The notes under the pieces: model-generated | Seen by the model: the letters and a program-made list of their open reading frames with translations, nothing else | Databases searched by the model: none | Told to the model about the DNA's origin: nothing | Part shown: positions 17,546 through 26,569 of the stretch, one piece after another | How positions within the stretch are numbered: position 1 is the first letter of the stretch | Layout: each line of letters begins with the position of its first letter | Translations under genes and position numbers: made by a program | Source of the DNA: Scalindua sp964584595 | GTDB taxonomy: Bacteria; Planctomycetota; Brocadiia; Brocadiales; Scalinduaceae | Length of the DNA: 64,000 bases | Reading direction: 5' to 3' | NCBI GenBank assembly: GCA_964584595.1 | Contig: CAZPAM010000001.1 | Span: forward strand, 114,643 to 178,642

Positions 17546-18394
17546 TCATTCATAATCATTATACACCAACCACGCATCAAACCTGTGGGCCAATTCGTTT
17601 AATTTTTCCATTCCAAGGTCAGCCATATTTTTTCTATCTGCAGCATAGTAGGTCCAGAACAAATCACTTTTAAAAGTCTTCCGATATGAGCCTCCATCCT
17701 GGTTTTCAATCCGACTAAAGTATTTTCTTAATAAACCTTCGACTTCCTCCCAGAAGGGAGCACACTTATTATTTTCAATATCTATAGAAGAAAGTCCAAG
17801 CTTGGTCCTGATCATGTTTACATATGCAGCATTAACATTCTTATACCTATAATTACCATCATCAATAGAAACCAAACCTCCATTCACTAACATTGGACAT
17901 ATTAATTCTATTTCAGCTTTTAGATTAGCCCAAGTATGATCACTGTCAAAGAAGCTACCACAGACTTTTTTGTTTAACTCTGCCAGTACATTTATTCCAA
18001 CATGCTCAGACTTAGAATCATATGGCACATACTTCCAGTGGTTGAATATGTTTTTATCTGAATAATGTTTAAACAAAGTGTCTGTAAGCAGTCCACGAAG
18101 GTAAGCAAGCTTGTTGCTCGAAATGTCCCAAGTGTAAAGTTCAGTATCCCATTTCAAGGCGAAATACAGGAGTATGATTGTTGAAGCACCACTCCCCGTT
18201 TCGACAAGCACCATATCTTCATCTTTTCTATAAGTCCCTTTACTTTCTAAATCATTAAGCAAATCGTAAAGAGCAATATATTCGGTATCAGGTATGCCAT
18301 TTGGCCATCTTGGAAGCATGCGTTTAATGGTCAACAACCAATTCTTTGGATCTTCTTCTATCTCTTTTCTTGTACCGAAATAAAAATCATACAT
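17546..18394 (-). CDS. Rossmann-fold protein, probable SAM-dependent methyltransferase
   Basis: About 282 residues. The start chosen is the ATG at 18394 because GAGGAG lies nine bases before it; a longer GTG-started frame would overlap the SDR gene. VETGSGASTIIL near residue 62 resembles motif I, ELYTWDISSNKL near 80 an acidic strand 2, and FFDSDHTWANLKAEI with NGGLVSIDDGNYR near 165-195 resembles the Methyltransf_24/TylF group, where an aspartate triad binds metal. I do not recognise the exact family. It lies between two B12-type radical SAM genes and probably works with them. Confidence 0.6.
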   Translation of the reverse strand: MYDFYFGTRKEIEEDPKNWLLTIKRMLPRWPNGIPDTEYIALYDLLNDLESKGTYRKDEDMVLVETGSGASTIILLYFALKWDTELYTWDISSNKLAYLRGLLTDTLFKHYSDKNIFNHWKYVPYDSKSEHVGINVLAELNKKVCGSFFDSDHTWANLKAEIELICPMLVNGGLVSIDDGNYRYKNVNAAYVNMIRTKLGLSSIDIENNKCAPFWEEVEGLLRKYFSRIENQDGGSYRKTFKSDLFWTYYAADRKNMADLGMEKLNELAHRFDAWLVYNDYE

Positions 18395-18419
18395 TAATAC
18401 ACTCTCCTCACATAATTGA

Positions 18420-19160
18420 TTACAGCCAATCTCCTCCACTGACTGCTATTACCTGGCCAGTAATATAAGAAGCCCCTTCGGACAACAAATACATGACTGT
18501 TCCTGCAAGCTCTTCTGTTGTACCCGCCCTCTTTAATGGTATCATTTTTGCCCTCTCTTGCAATTGTTCCTGGTCCTTCTTCATTTTCTTGGTATGAAAC
18601 TTTGTAAGAAAAAATCCCGGCGCAATTGCATTCACTAATATATTGTATTTTGCACAGTCCCTCGCAAGCCCCTTAACAACACACTCAACACCTGCCTTTG
18701 CCACTCCATAAGCAAGGGACGTCGCTCCTCCGCCGTGAGAAGCAGAGACAGTACTCATCATCAATATCCGCCCACCACTTTCTTTCATATACGAAACAGC
18801 CCTCTGTGCCAGAAAAAACGGCATTATCAGATTCGCGGACAAATCGTATGACCATTCTTTTTCTGTTAACTCCTCCCAGTCGACAGGCTTTTTTATGTCA
18901 CCTGACATTTGTATCAAACAATCAATACCTCCTGCCCAGGCCACAAAATCATCAACAAGTTGAAAACAGGCCAAAGAAGAATTAATGTCCTTTTGAAACC
19001 TCTTTACCTTTTCTCCCTCATCATATTTTAATAGCGGTTTCTCATTAGAGTTATAATGAAACCCTACTATATTATCTGTTTTATACAACTTCTCATTGAG
19101 AGAACCTGCCAAATCACTGCTTGCGCCAACCAGCAATATTTTCTTGTTTCCTAATTCCAT
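18420..19160 (-). CDS. Short-chain dehydrogenase/reductase
   Basis: A 246-residue classical SDR. The cofactor motif is VGASSDLAGSL near residue 10, a variant of TGxxxGxG. MSTVSAS near 136 carries the catalytic serine, YGVAKAGVE near 150 the Tyr-x-x-x-Lys pair, and NAIAPGFFLTKF near 178 and ITGQVIAVSGGDWL at the end are typical of FabG-like reductases. It probably oxidises a hydroxyl or reduces a keto group on the intermediate handled by the neighbouring radical SAM enzymes. It sits six bases after the stop of the radical SAM gene at 19167. Confidence 0.87.
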   Translation of the reverse strand: MELGNKKILLVGASSDLAGSLNEKLYKTDNIVGFHYNSNEKPLLKYDEGEKVKRFQKDINSSLACFQLVDDFVAWAGGIDCLIQMSGDIKKPVDWEELTEKEWSYDLSANLIMPFFLAQRAVSYMKESGGRILMMSTVSASHGGGATSLAYGVAKAGVECVVKGLARDCAKYNILVNAIAPGFFLTKFHTKKMKKDQEQLQERAKMIPLKRAGTTEELAGTVMYLLSEGASYITGQVIAVSGGDWL

Positions 19161-19166
19161 ATTTGA

Positions 19167-20684
19167 TTAACCAATAGATTCTGCCAAAAAATGATTTTTG
19201 ATATATTCTTCTCTCAACTTTTTAAACATTCTTTCGCCTTCCGGCGTAAAACTCTCTGCGATCTTTATATCATCCCACAAACTCTTGTCATTCCTTACAT
19301 ACAGGGAAAATGTTCTCATAATCCCTTTTATCTTTTCTTTTGGAAACTGCGGCATATTAAGGGCAGGCTCTCCTGTAAGGCAGCCTGTAAAGGTGTCCTC
19401 CTCAATATAACCAAGCTTGATAGACAAGTCCCTAAGTGGGGTCCCATGGAATGGTGTAAAAGCATAGCAATTCATTGTGTCCACTTTATCAGCAATACTC
19501 CTGTTTAATTCAACTGTGTCCATTGCAAGCTCAGGAGTTTCTGTAGGAAAACCTACAATATTATTTACACTAACACCCGCAGGCAAAGCATAATCTGAAA
19601 TTATATCAAAGGCTTTTATAATCACTTCATTACTGACCTTTCTATTTATAATCCTTCTCCTGAACTCTTCATTACCATGTTCAATCCCGAGGGCCATTCT
19701 ATGTAAACCAACGCTCCTTAACTGCCTTATTCTGTTTTCTGTAATTTGTTCAGGTCTTGCCTGGCAAAAGAAAGGGATTTTAAAGTCGTCATACATCTCG
19801 ACAAACTCATCAAACTCTTTATCCGTATAAGCAAAAAAAGTATCTGCCCAAAAATAAAAATATTCTGCATCACAATCATTTCTATAAAACTCTATTTCTC
19901 TTCTTACCATATTAATTGACTTCTTACGAAAATGATTTTCAGCATTCGCATCATTATATAAGCTTCTTTGCGAAGGAGAGTTACAATAACTACAAGAGTA
20001 TGGGCAACCTCTGTGCGTCTCCACTGGAAGCATTCTATATGTTCTTCCGGCCATTGGTCTATATAATCTCGCCTCTTCAAACAAAGAGAAATCTGGTAAT
20101 GGGACTTTATCAACATCAAATGCCTTCCTGATCGGGTTTTTGATAATCTTCCCACTTTTTCTTATCCACAAATTTCTAACATTTGAATAATCTTTATTAT
20201 CCCTTAACCTGTTACAGAGTTCCAGAATGGCCTCCTCACCTTCACCTACACAAACTATATCTACCTCTTTATTCATTATGACCTTATGTGGAGCAAAAGT
20301 GGGAAAAACACCTCCCACGATAGTTAAAATATCATACTTATCAATGTGTTTTATTAACCTTAGTCCCAAAGGAAAAATATCTTCAGTCGCAGACATGGCT
20401 ACCAAATCCGGTTGAAAAGAATTTACCAATTGGTCAAGATCATCAAAAGGATCTGTAACCTTTAAGGTAACTTTTTCAGCCATGTTAAATGGCCGCACTG
20501 CCAGATATTTTTCCTTTTCTTTGTCTGAATCAAAGTCATTGCCAATCTTGTAATATGTCGTATCAAATAAGGCAACTTCAAAATCATCATCCTTTAATAT
20601 TTTAGAAAAGATAGCAATTGCAGGAGGCAGCATATTCATGCCTCTCAGATTGGGATAAACAAATAATACTTTAAATTTATTCAT
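19167..20684 (-). CDS. B12-binding-domain radical SAM protein, copy 2
   Basis: A 505-residue protein with the same layout as the protein at 16028-17530. Its N-terminal domain carries VALFDTTYYKI and IVGGVFPTFAPHKV, closely matching the paralogue. The iron-sulfur cysteines are C227, C231 and C234 in RGCPYSCSYCNSP. GIEHGNEEFRRRIINRK and NNIVGFPTET follow. The two proteins flank a methyltransferase-like gene and an SDR, suggesting successive or alternative radical steps in one pathway. The substrate is unknown. No canonical DxHxxG cobalamin ligand motif is seen. Confidence 0.88.
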   Translation of the reverse strand: MNKFKVLFVYPNLRGMNMLPPAIAIFSKILKDDDFEVALFDTTYYKIGNDFDSDKEKEKYLAVRPFNMAEKVTLKVTDPFDDLDQLVNSFQPDLVAMSATEDIFPLGLRLIKHIDKYDILTIVGGVFPTFAPHKVIMNKEVDIVCVGEGEEAILELCNRLRDNKDYSNVRNLWIRKSGKIIKNPIRKAFDVDKVPLPDFSLFEEARLYRPMAGRTYRMLPVETHRGCPYSCSYCNSPSQRSLYNDANAENHFRKKSINMVRREIEFYRNDCDAEYFYFWADTFFAYTDKEFDEFVEMYDDFKIPFFCQARPEQITENRIRQLRSVGLHRMALGIEHGNEEFRRRIINRKVSNEVIIKAFDIISDYALPAGVSVNNIVGFPTETPELAMDTVELNRSIADKVDTMNCYAFTPFHGTPLRDLSIKLGYIEEDTFTGCLTGEPALNMPQFPKEKIKGIMRTFSLYVRNDKSLWDDIKIAESFTPEGERMFKKLREEYIKNHFLAESIG

Positions 20685-20690
20685 TCTTTC

Positions 20691-21509
20691 TCAAACCACA
20701 AAATAACTCTTACGCACATACGCAACAGAGTCTCTTATAACATCCTTTGTGTTACCAAATCCCCTTTTCATTTCAATGGAAACAAAACCATTATAACACG
20801 ATGCAGAAAGGGCCCTTCCAATTGAATTATGATCTAACCCGGAAGAACCCGGTGGCGCAAGACCGGGCCCACTTACATGGAAATGTTTTAGCATAGCCCC
20901 ATATCTTCGAAATACAGATCCAAAATCTTCTCCCGCCTCTACCATCGCCTTGCTATCAAGATGGAGGCCGAAGTATTTACTACCAACATCACTTACAAGT
21001 TGATTACCCTCATCAGCAGTCAGTATGAAATCGTTTTCACTCGGGCCTAGTGGTTCAATGCAGAAAACGACATCATTGCGCTCTGACTCAGTCCCCAGTT
21101 CCCTGAATACATCTATTGCAATCTCGTAGCATCTTTCATAATCCTTATCATCCACCTTTCTACTGGCAGGAGAACCATAAACCAATACCTTGACAGACAA
21201 CATACCTGCTAGCCTTATCAGCTTTTTTAGATATAATACTGTTTGTTCCCTTATTGAATCTTCTCCAAAAAAATAAAGGTCTGGTCTCGCAAAGAGTAAA
21301 GCGTGAAAAGCGGGGACAACAAGATTGTATTTCGATATTAGTTTTTTCAGACTTTCTATTTCGTCATTGCTTACATGAGCAGGTTCCTTCCAAATACAAC
21401 TTGGCGCAATTTCTACACCATCACACCCCAACTCCATCAACAATTTTAAATGGTCCTCGAGCTCATCTGGTTGCCATGCAATATTGGAAACAGAAAGTTT
21501 AATTGACAT
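20691..21509 (-). CDS. Sugar phosphate isomerase/epimerase (xylose isomerase-like TIM barrel)
   Basis: A 272-residue TIM-barrel protein of the AP-endonuclease-2/IolE group. Metal-ligand positions are suggested by GCDGVEIAPS near 28, FCIEPLGPSENDF near 150, FGLHLDSKAMVEAG near 184 and KHFHVSGPG near 210, with VSIEMKRGF near the end. Members isomerise or epimerise sugars, inositols or keto acids. It lies between the SPASM radical SAM gene and the second B12 radical SAM gene and probably acts on their shared intermediate. The gap to the next gene is six bases. Confidence 0.8.
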   Translation of the reverse strand: MSIKLSVSNIAWQPDELEDHLKLLMELGCDGVEIAPSCIWKEPAHVSNDEIESLKKLISKYNLVVPAFHALLFARPDLYFFGEDSIREQTVLYLKKLIRLAGMLSVKVLVYGSPASRKVDDKDYERCYEIAIDVFRELGTESERNDVVFCIEPLGPSENDFILTADEGNQLVSDVGSKYFGLHLDSKAMVEAGEDFGSVFRRYGAMLKHFHVSGPGLAPPGSSGLDHNSIGRALSASCYNGFVSIEMKRGFGNTKDVIRDSVAYVRKSYFVV

Positions 21510-21535
21510 TTAAAAAACAATCTAAATTGTAATAA

Positions 21536-22519
21536 TCATTTCACAGAATTTTCAGTCAATTCGCTCAACCTGAGAGGACATTCTCTACATGCCTGTATCT
21601 CATGGGCAAATCCTTTTCTATGCTGCTCCCTTAAAGTCTTAAGTGAATGTATCCAACATTTCTCTAAAGAATCGTGATTAACATTTCCTAAGGCCAATTT
21701 GCCGTTATAATCATTCTTACAGACAGTTACAGTTCCGTCCCACATGATCGTCATTCTTTGATAAGGAAACGGACAAATCCACGTTGATTTAACTTGCTTT
21801 ATTCTCTGTAATACGGTATCCACAGATGGTTCCATATCATTGTAAGATACCTGGTCAACCCTGTCCTCCCAGAATGCAACATAATTATCCATACAATCTT
21901 TCAATTCAGGAATCAATACAGTCTGAACTCTAATTTTTGGTTTTGAAACACCCAGCTTATCCCGCAAACTCCTCAATCTTTCCACGTTGGCTACAACTTC
22001 CTCGAAATTAGCGCCTACACGGTTTCTTTCATACACTGTTTTGTCAAAACCCTCAAAGGATATTGTTAGACGATCCAAGCCTGTATCAATAAGCATCTTA
22101 GCTTTCTCTTCGGTCAAAAATACAGCATTGGTATTAAAGAAAACATCGATGATTCCTTTATCTTTCGCATACTTAATAAACCTGCCTAGTTCTTTATGAA
22201 GGAGGGGCTCACCTCGGAAATTAAACTTACATGCATACAAACCTTTTTCACCTGCTTCGTCTAAGATTTTTTTTGCAGTTTCCCATTTCATATAGCCATT
22301 ATTAAATTTAGAATAAGTCGTTGCGCAAAAAGGGCATTTTAAGTTACAGCTACTTGTCACTTCTATATCAAGATGAAGAGGAAACTCTCCATGATCAAGA
22401 TTTTTTGGGTTTTCATCCCATTTTCTGCGATATTCGATAAATCTGGCATCATCAAAGTGGAGAATATCTTCACCTGCTAAATCATGATGAATATGGTCTT
22501 TATGCGCTGTTTGAGTCAT
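21536..22519 (-). CDS. Radical SAM protein with SPASM domain
   Basis: About 327 residues from the ATG at 22519 (a GTG directly precedes it). The radical SAM cysteines are in SSCNLKCPFCATT near residues 57-67. FRGEPLLHKELGRF near 100 is the GGE-type SAM-binding region. The C-terminal SPASM part has cysteines in WICPFPYQR near 248, VCKNDYNG near 267 and ACRECPLR near 311, which usually bind auxiliary iron-sulfur clusters. Such enzymes modify peptides or small molecules; sugar-locus relatives are often uncharacterised dehydrogenases. It lies next to a cytidylyltransferase and NeuC/NeuB, so a role in an unusual nonulosonate is plausible but inferred. Confidence 0.87.
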   Translation of the reverse strand: MTQTAHKDHIHHDLAGEDILHFDDARFIEYRRKWDENPKNLDHGEFPLHLDIEVTSSCNLKCPFCATTYSKFNNGYMKWETAKKILDEAGEKGLYACKFNFRGEPLLHKELGRFIKYAKDKGIIDVFFNTNAVFLTEEKAKMLIDTGLDRLTISFEGFDKTVYERNRVGANFEEVVANVERLRSLRDKLGVSKPKIRVQTVLIPELKDCMDNYVAFWEDRVDQVSYNDMEPSVDTVLQRIKQVKSTWICPFPYQRMTIMWDGTVTVCKNDYNGKLALGNVNHDSLEKCWIHSLKTLREQHRKGFAHEIQACRECPLRLSELTENSVK

Positions 22520-22550
22520 CACATACTTTTTTTATAAATTAATACTGTGC

Positions 22551-23306
22551 TTAATCTTCTGTGAATCCATGTTTCTTTAGCCAGAATTCTACCTGGGGTA
22601 TCTGCCATTCATAATCGACATCACAGCCTCCCCATTGTTTAAGTGGATATATCTTCATTCCCATCCATTTTTGAGGAAGTAGCCCATCTTTAATATTTTC
22701 AAGACATTTAGCCCTTACAATTGAAACGCCCATATCAGCAAACCAGACATCTCCCTGAGAATCTCTATCACAATCCATTGTTTCAGGGTCACCAAAATTC
22801 TCAAAAGGGACGAAAGGCTTAAGCAGACCATCTTTGTCAATTCTTCTCGAGCGAAGGGGACTCCACATGTTGTACTTAGAAACAGAAACAGCTGAATCAA
22901 TCTCCGGATTCTTCTCTAATGTTTTTATACCTTTTGAGATCATTTTAGAATCAATTGTTGCAGCATTACACATAAGTAAAACAACAATCTCTATATTCTG
23001 TCCTTTATTCTTTTCCTTGACAGCATTATATGTGTGAACAAAAACATTCTCGCCAAGAGCGGCATCTGTACATAATTCAGCAGGTCTAGCAATTATTTCA
23101 ATATTATTTCTTTCTGCAAGTTTCATCAGTCTATCATCATCTGTTGAAAGATAGATCTTATCAATTTCCGGACTATCCTTTGCCGCTTTCATAGGATAGT
23201 AGGATAGAGGTTTACCCAGTACTGGATATAAATTCTTTCCAGGGAAACCTTTGCTGTTCTTTCTACCAATTATTATAGCAATATATATATCTTGTTCCTT
23301 TTTCAG
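22551..23306 (-). CDS. Cytidylyltransferase of the acylneuraminate type with non-ATG start
   Basis: The first ATG (23192) would remove the whole CTP-binding motif. Upstream in the same frame the motif IIIGRKNSKGFPGKNLYPVLG is intact, and the frame is open only back to a TAA at 23307-23309. The first plausible initiator is CTG at 23306, followed by lysines and EQDIYIAI; a rare ATA or ATT codon is also possible. This gives 251 residues. LSTDDDRLM, RPAELCTD, SVSKYNMWSPL and the closing VDYEWQIPQVEFWL match CMP-sugar synthetases. It probably activates the acid made by the NeuB/NeuC genes upstream or a related 3-deoxy sugar. There is no strong ribosome binding site. Confidence 0.82.
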   Translation of the reverse strand: MKKEQDIYIAIIIGRKNSKGFPGKNLYPVLGKPLSYYPMKAAKDSPEIDKIYLSTDDDRLMKLAERNNIEIIARPAELCTDAALGENVFVHTYNAVKEKNKGQNIEIVVLLMCNAATIDSKMISKGIKTLEKNPEIDSAVSVSKYNMWSPLRSRRIDKDGLLKPFVPFENFGDPETMDCDRDSQGDVWFADMGVSIVRAKCLENIKDGLLPQKWMGMKIYPLKQWGGCDVDYEWQIPQVEFWLKKHGFTED

Positions 23307-23372
23307 TTATTTAAAACTCTAGCAAGCTACTACAGACATTCTGAGCATAGCAAACTCACTTTGTCATTAAAC

Positions 23373-24506
23373 TCATGTTGCTTTCAAATCTATAAACTGC
23401 TTCTGTATATTCTCCTTCCATATACGTTTTGAGCTTAATACTTTCAAGAACCTCTTAGTACTCTTACCATCACCAAAATGCTTCGAAGACTTTACCTTTA
23501 AACATTTCACCTTTTCTATTGCGCTAATGATATCATTCTTTGATTCGGCAACATCAATTATTGTTTTATGCAAATAACGGCCGTTTTGGCGATTTCCAAT
23601 GTTAATAGAAGGGACTGCGTAAAATGGTGCCTCTCTTATTCCAGCGCTCGAATTACCTATTATAAATTCACAATTCTTTAATAAAACAAGAAAAGCCTTA
23701 AATCGAATTGAAGGGAAGATTCTAAGTCGATGATTTTCTTTTTGCATTTCAAGCTCCTCCAGGATTATATCAGAGCCAGGATCATTGTTTGGGCATACGA
23801 CAACAAAGTTCTTTTCTGAAGCAACAATGGCTTTCATAACCTCTTGTATGTTATCAAATAGGTTATGTAAACTGCTGGTAACTGGATGGTAAATAAATAT
23901 AGCATACCGACCAAAAGGAATATCAAAATCCTTCTTAACAGATTTTAGAGATGGAAGGGTTGAAGATGTCATTAAATCAATGTCTGGAGAACCAATGGTA
24001 AAAATATTTGTTTCTTTCTCTCCCATCTGAATTAATCGCCCTTTTGCTTCCTTGTTTGCAACTAAATGTATGTGCGCCAATTTTGACACAGAATGCCTGA
24101 TAGATTCATCGATCGTCCCCGAAACCTCACCTCCTTCAATATGCACCACAAGTAAATTATTCAATGCCCCCACAATAGCACCGGCAAGGGCTTCAATACG
24201 ATCACCATGGACAACAATCATATCAGGCTTCAATGTATATATATAGTCGCCAAGACCGTGAACGGTATTTGCAAGAATAGTCTCCATAGAATCATACTGT
24301 CTTTGATTGATAAAGCTATAGACATTCTTAAAATTGCATTTTAGAATTTCATTTACTGTAGAACCGTATCTAGGTTCCATATGCATACCTGTAATAAAAA
24401 TCGAGACATCATATTTTCCTTCTTTTTCAGCAGCTTCAATCAAAGATTGTTGTTTGCCAAAATCAGCTCTTGTGCCTGTAAGAAACAGTATTTTCTTTTT
24501 ATACAT
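23373..24506 (-). CDS. neuC: UDP-N-acetylglucosamine 2-epimerase, hydrolysing (NeuC/LegG type)
   Basis: A 377-residue protein. LFLTGTRADFGK near residues 6-17, VHGDRIEALAG near 97, HIEGGEVSGTIDESIRHS near 121-138 and NSSAGIREAPFY near 290 are the conserved blocks of hydrolysing 2-epimerases. They release UDP and yield ManNAc, or the 2,4-diacetamido analogue in the legionaminic acid route. GAGG before the ATG supports the start, and the gene overlaps neuB by eight bases, so the two are coupled. Sequence alone does not separate NeuC from LegG. No N-acetylbacillosamine-forming transaminase is adjacent, which slightly favours the sialic acid type. Confidence 0.9.
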   Translation of the reverse strand: MYKKKILFLTGTRADFGKQQSLIEAAEKEGKYDVSIFITGMHMEPRYGSTVNEILKCNFKNVYSFINQRQYDSMETILANTVHGLGDYIYTLKPDMIVVHGDRIEALAGAIVGALNNLLVVHIEGGEVSGTIDESIRHSVSKLAHIHLVANKEAKGRLIQMGEKETNIFTIGSPDIDLMTSSTLPSLKSVKKDFDIPFGRYAIFIYHPVTSSLHNLFDNIQEVMKAIVASEKNFVVVCPNNDPGSDIILEELEMQKENHRLRIFPSIRFKAFLVLLKNCEFIIGNSSAGIREAPFYAVPSINIGNRQNGRYLHKTIIDVAESKNDIISAIEKVKCLKVKSSKHFGDGKSTKRFLKVLSSKRIWKENIQKQFIDLKAT

Positions 24507-25542
24507 TTACATCCTCATAAGAAAGTTGCACGTCACAAGAGATGTCCGCTGATGCAGTCTTGCCAAGCATATTTTCATATTCAGCAGCTGGTATTTCTCC
24601 TGTCCCCGGACGTTTTACCCATATATTTTTTTCGTTAAATAGTTCACCCTTTTTTATAGCCTGAATTGTCACAACAGAGGCATATGCAAAATCAATGGTC
24701 GGCTGTTCTTCGGAAAGAATTTCTTTCTTTCCTCCAAGTGCCTCATGAATCGCTTTTGAGCCTTCAATCAAGTCTCTTAATTCAGCAGGTCCTATCGATA
24801 AAGGGACATCAGGCCCAGGCCATTCTTTGGAAGAGGTAAAATGTTTTTCCAGGATTGAAGCCCCAAGAGCAATAGCGGCATAACATGTATAGCTCTTAAG
24901 AGAGTGATCACTCAGACCAAGAATAGCATCAGGAAAACGATTTGATATGTCATTAATAGCGCCAAGCTGTACTTTTTCATAAGGTGTTGGATACATGGAT
25001 ACGCAGTGCAATAATGCGTAAGACACTTTGTATGACCTCAGTATTCCGACTGCTATACCAATACTATCCAGATTGTTCATCCCGGTACTTAGAATAACCG
25101 GTTTATCTAGTGATGCTATATATTCGACGAGAGGATAATTGTTACACTCCCCGGAGCCTATTTTATATGCTTCAACGCCCATTTTCTCAAGCTGGTCCAC
25201 AGCTGCTCTTGAAAAAGGGGTGCTTAAATAAATCATTCCTTTGGATTCAACATATTCCTTAAGTTGAAACTCTTCTTCCTTAGTCAAAGCACAACGGCTC
25301 ATAATCTGCCAGATAGATTCATCTGCATTTGCAGGTATAACTTCATTGCAAATCATCTCATCTTCAACAATATGACACTGAAATTTAACACATTCAGCAC
25401 CTGCCTCAAAAGCATCATCCACCATTTTAAAGGCCTTGTTAATATCACCTTCATGGTTAATCCCTATCTCAGGGATTACAAGAGGGGGATAATTGGGGCC
25501 TATTATTCTATTTCCGATCTTTATTGTTTTCTCGTCTTCCAA
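24499..25542 (-). CDS. neuB: N-acetylneuraminate synthase with SAF domain
   Basis: A 347-residue NeuB. The barrel has VIPEIGINHEGD near 22, GAECVKFQCH near 47, YLSTPFSRAAVDQLE near 105, KIGSGECNNYPL near 128, LSTGMNN near 150, GLSDHS near 205 and LEKHFT near 228. The antifreeze-like SAF domain occupies about 285-345 (VKRPGTGEIPA). It condenses PEP with the ManNAc-type product of NeuC. The start is TTG at 25542, without a clear ribosome binding site. With neuC and neuA (26570) it makes one complete nonulosonate route. Confidence 0.92.
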   Translation of the reverse strand: MEDEKTIKIGNRIIGPNYPPLVIPEIGINHEGDINKAFKMVDDAFEAGAECVKFQCHIVEDEMICNEVIPANADESIWQIMSRCALTKEEEFQLKEYVESKGMIYLSTPFSRAAVDQLEKMGVEAYKIGSGECNNYPLVEYIASLDKPVILSTGMNNLDSIGIAVGILRSYKVSYALLHCVSMYPTPYEKVQLGAINDISNRFPDAILGLSDHSLKSYTCYAAIALGASILEKHFTSSKEWPGPDVPLSIGPAELRDLIEGSKAIHEALGGKKEILSEEQPTIDFAYASVVTIQAIKKGELFNEKNIWVKRPGTGEIPAAEYENMLGKTASADISCDVQLSYEDVNV

Positions 25543-25578
25543 GTTATTACTATTAATTAATATGTTGCATTTGCAGAA

Positions 25579-26562
25579 CTATATTTTTCCAGCAATAAAT
25601 CGCATATGATTCGCAGCTTCTGCTTTATTAATGATCGCTTGCATATCGTTTTCTATTTTTGACAAAAAAGAGATTATATCTTTGTTTTGTTCCTTGTCAG
25701 TTTCTAAATAACCCAAAATATCTGCTACATCCATTCCGCATGTTTCATAGTGAACAAGCTCCAAACCAACTTCTTTTAATAAATAATTCATTGATTTATT
25801 AGTAAAATAAGTCAAGTGGCCGGTTGGAAAAACTAAATTAGATTTCTCTTTCATGTATTTAATGCCTAATGAGTCAAAATTTGGCGTAAAGATAACTACA
25901 ATACCTGATATTGTAAGGTGCTGACATACGGACTTCATAAGCGCTACCGGATCTATAACATGCTCAATTAAATCAAACATTGTTATTATGTCGAACTGCA
26001 TATTCGAAGGCATCTCATCTATATCGTCTTTCATAATAGAGATACCCAACCTCTTTTGCGACCATTCTCTTAAATGTCCCCCCGCTTCAATTCCAGTACA
26101 TTCAGCGCCTGCTTCTATTGCACATTCAAGGAAGTAGCCACTGCCTGAACCTATATCTAATAGCTTCTTACCTCTAATATTTCCAAGCTGATTTATAATT
26201 AACTCGACCCTATCCTTACCGAATCTTTTTTTTCGATACTCATGAAAATCAACACATAAATTCTGGGTATTATTAAAATAGACCAAATCATCATAAACAT
26301 CATTTGGATCAATGGGAACCTTCGCTGTATATCTCAAAGTACACCTTTGGCAAGCAACGATGTCTATCCCAAAACTTGCGAACTCAACCTTATAATCATC
26401 ACTCAAACATACCGGACAAGTCTTTCTATCCTGCCACCCATGTTTATTATTAACAAGTGATACTTCTTTCTTAATTGCATTTGTTTTCTTATTATAGAAA
26501 TCATCTCCTCTGAGATTTATTCTATCAACAGGCAAATAATTATTAATAATTTCTGATAGCAT
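25579..26562 (-). CDS. SAM-dependent methyltransferase with N-terminal zinc-ribbon
   Basis: A 327-residue protein. CPVCLSDDYKVEF near 49 and VACQRCTLRY near 70 provide two CxxC pairs. The methyltransferase fold follows with LLDIGSGSGYFLE near 134-146, GIEAG near 157, FDIITMFDLIEHVIDP near 188-203 and GIVVIFTPNF. It belongs with the type at 3719-4687 and the relic at 6881-7400. Its position between neuA and neuB suggests methylation of the nonulosonate or its nucleotide form. That target is inferred from the neighbours. Confidence 0.85.
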   Translation of the reverse strand: MLSEIINNYLPVDRINLRGDDFYNKKTNAIKKEVSLVNNKHGWQDRKTCPVCLSDDYKVEFASFGIDIVACQRCTLRYTAKVPIDPNDVYDDLVYFNNTQNLCVDFHEYRKKRFGKDRVELIINQLGNIRGKKLLDIGSGSGYFLECAIEAGAECTGIEAGGHLREWSQKRLGISIMKDDIDEMPSNMQFDIITMFDLIEHVIDPVALMKSVCQHLTISGIVVIFTPNFDSLGIKYMKEKSNLVFPTGHLTYFTNKSMNYLLKEVGLELVHYETCGMDVADILGYLETDKEQNKDIISFLSKIENDMQAIINKAEAANHMRFIAGKI

Positions 26563-26569
26563 TTTTCAA

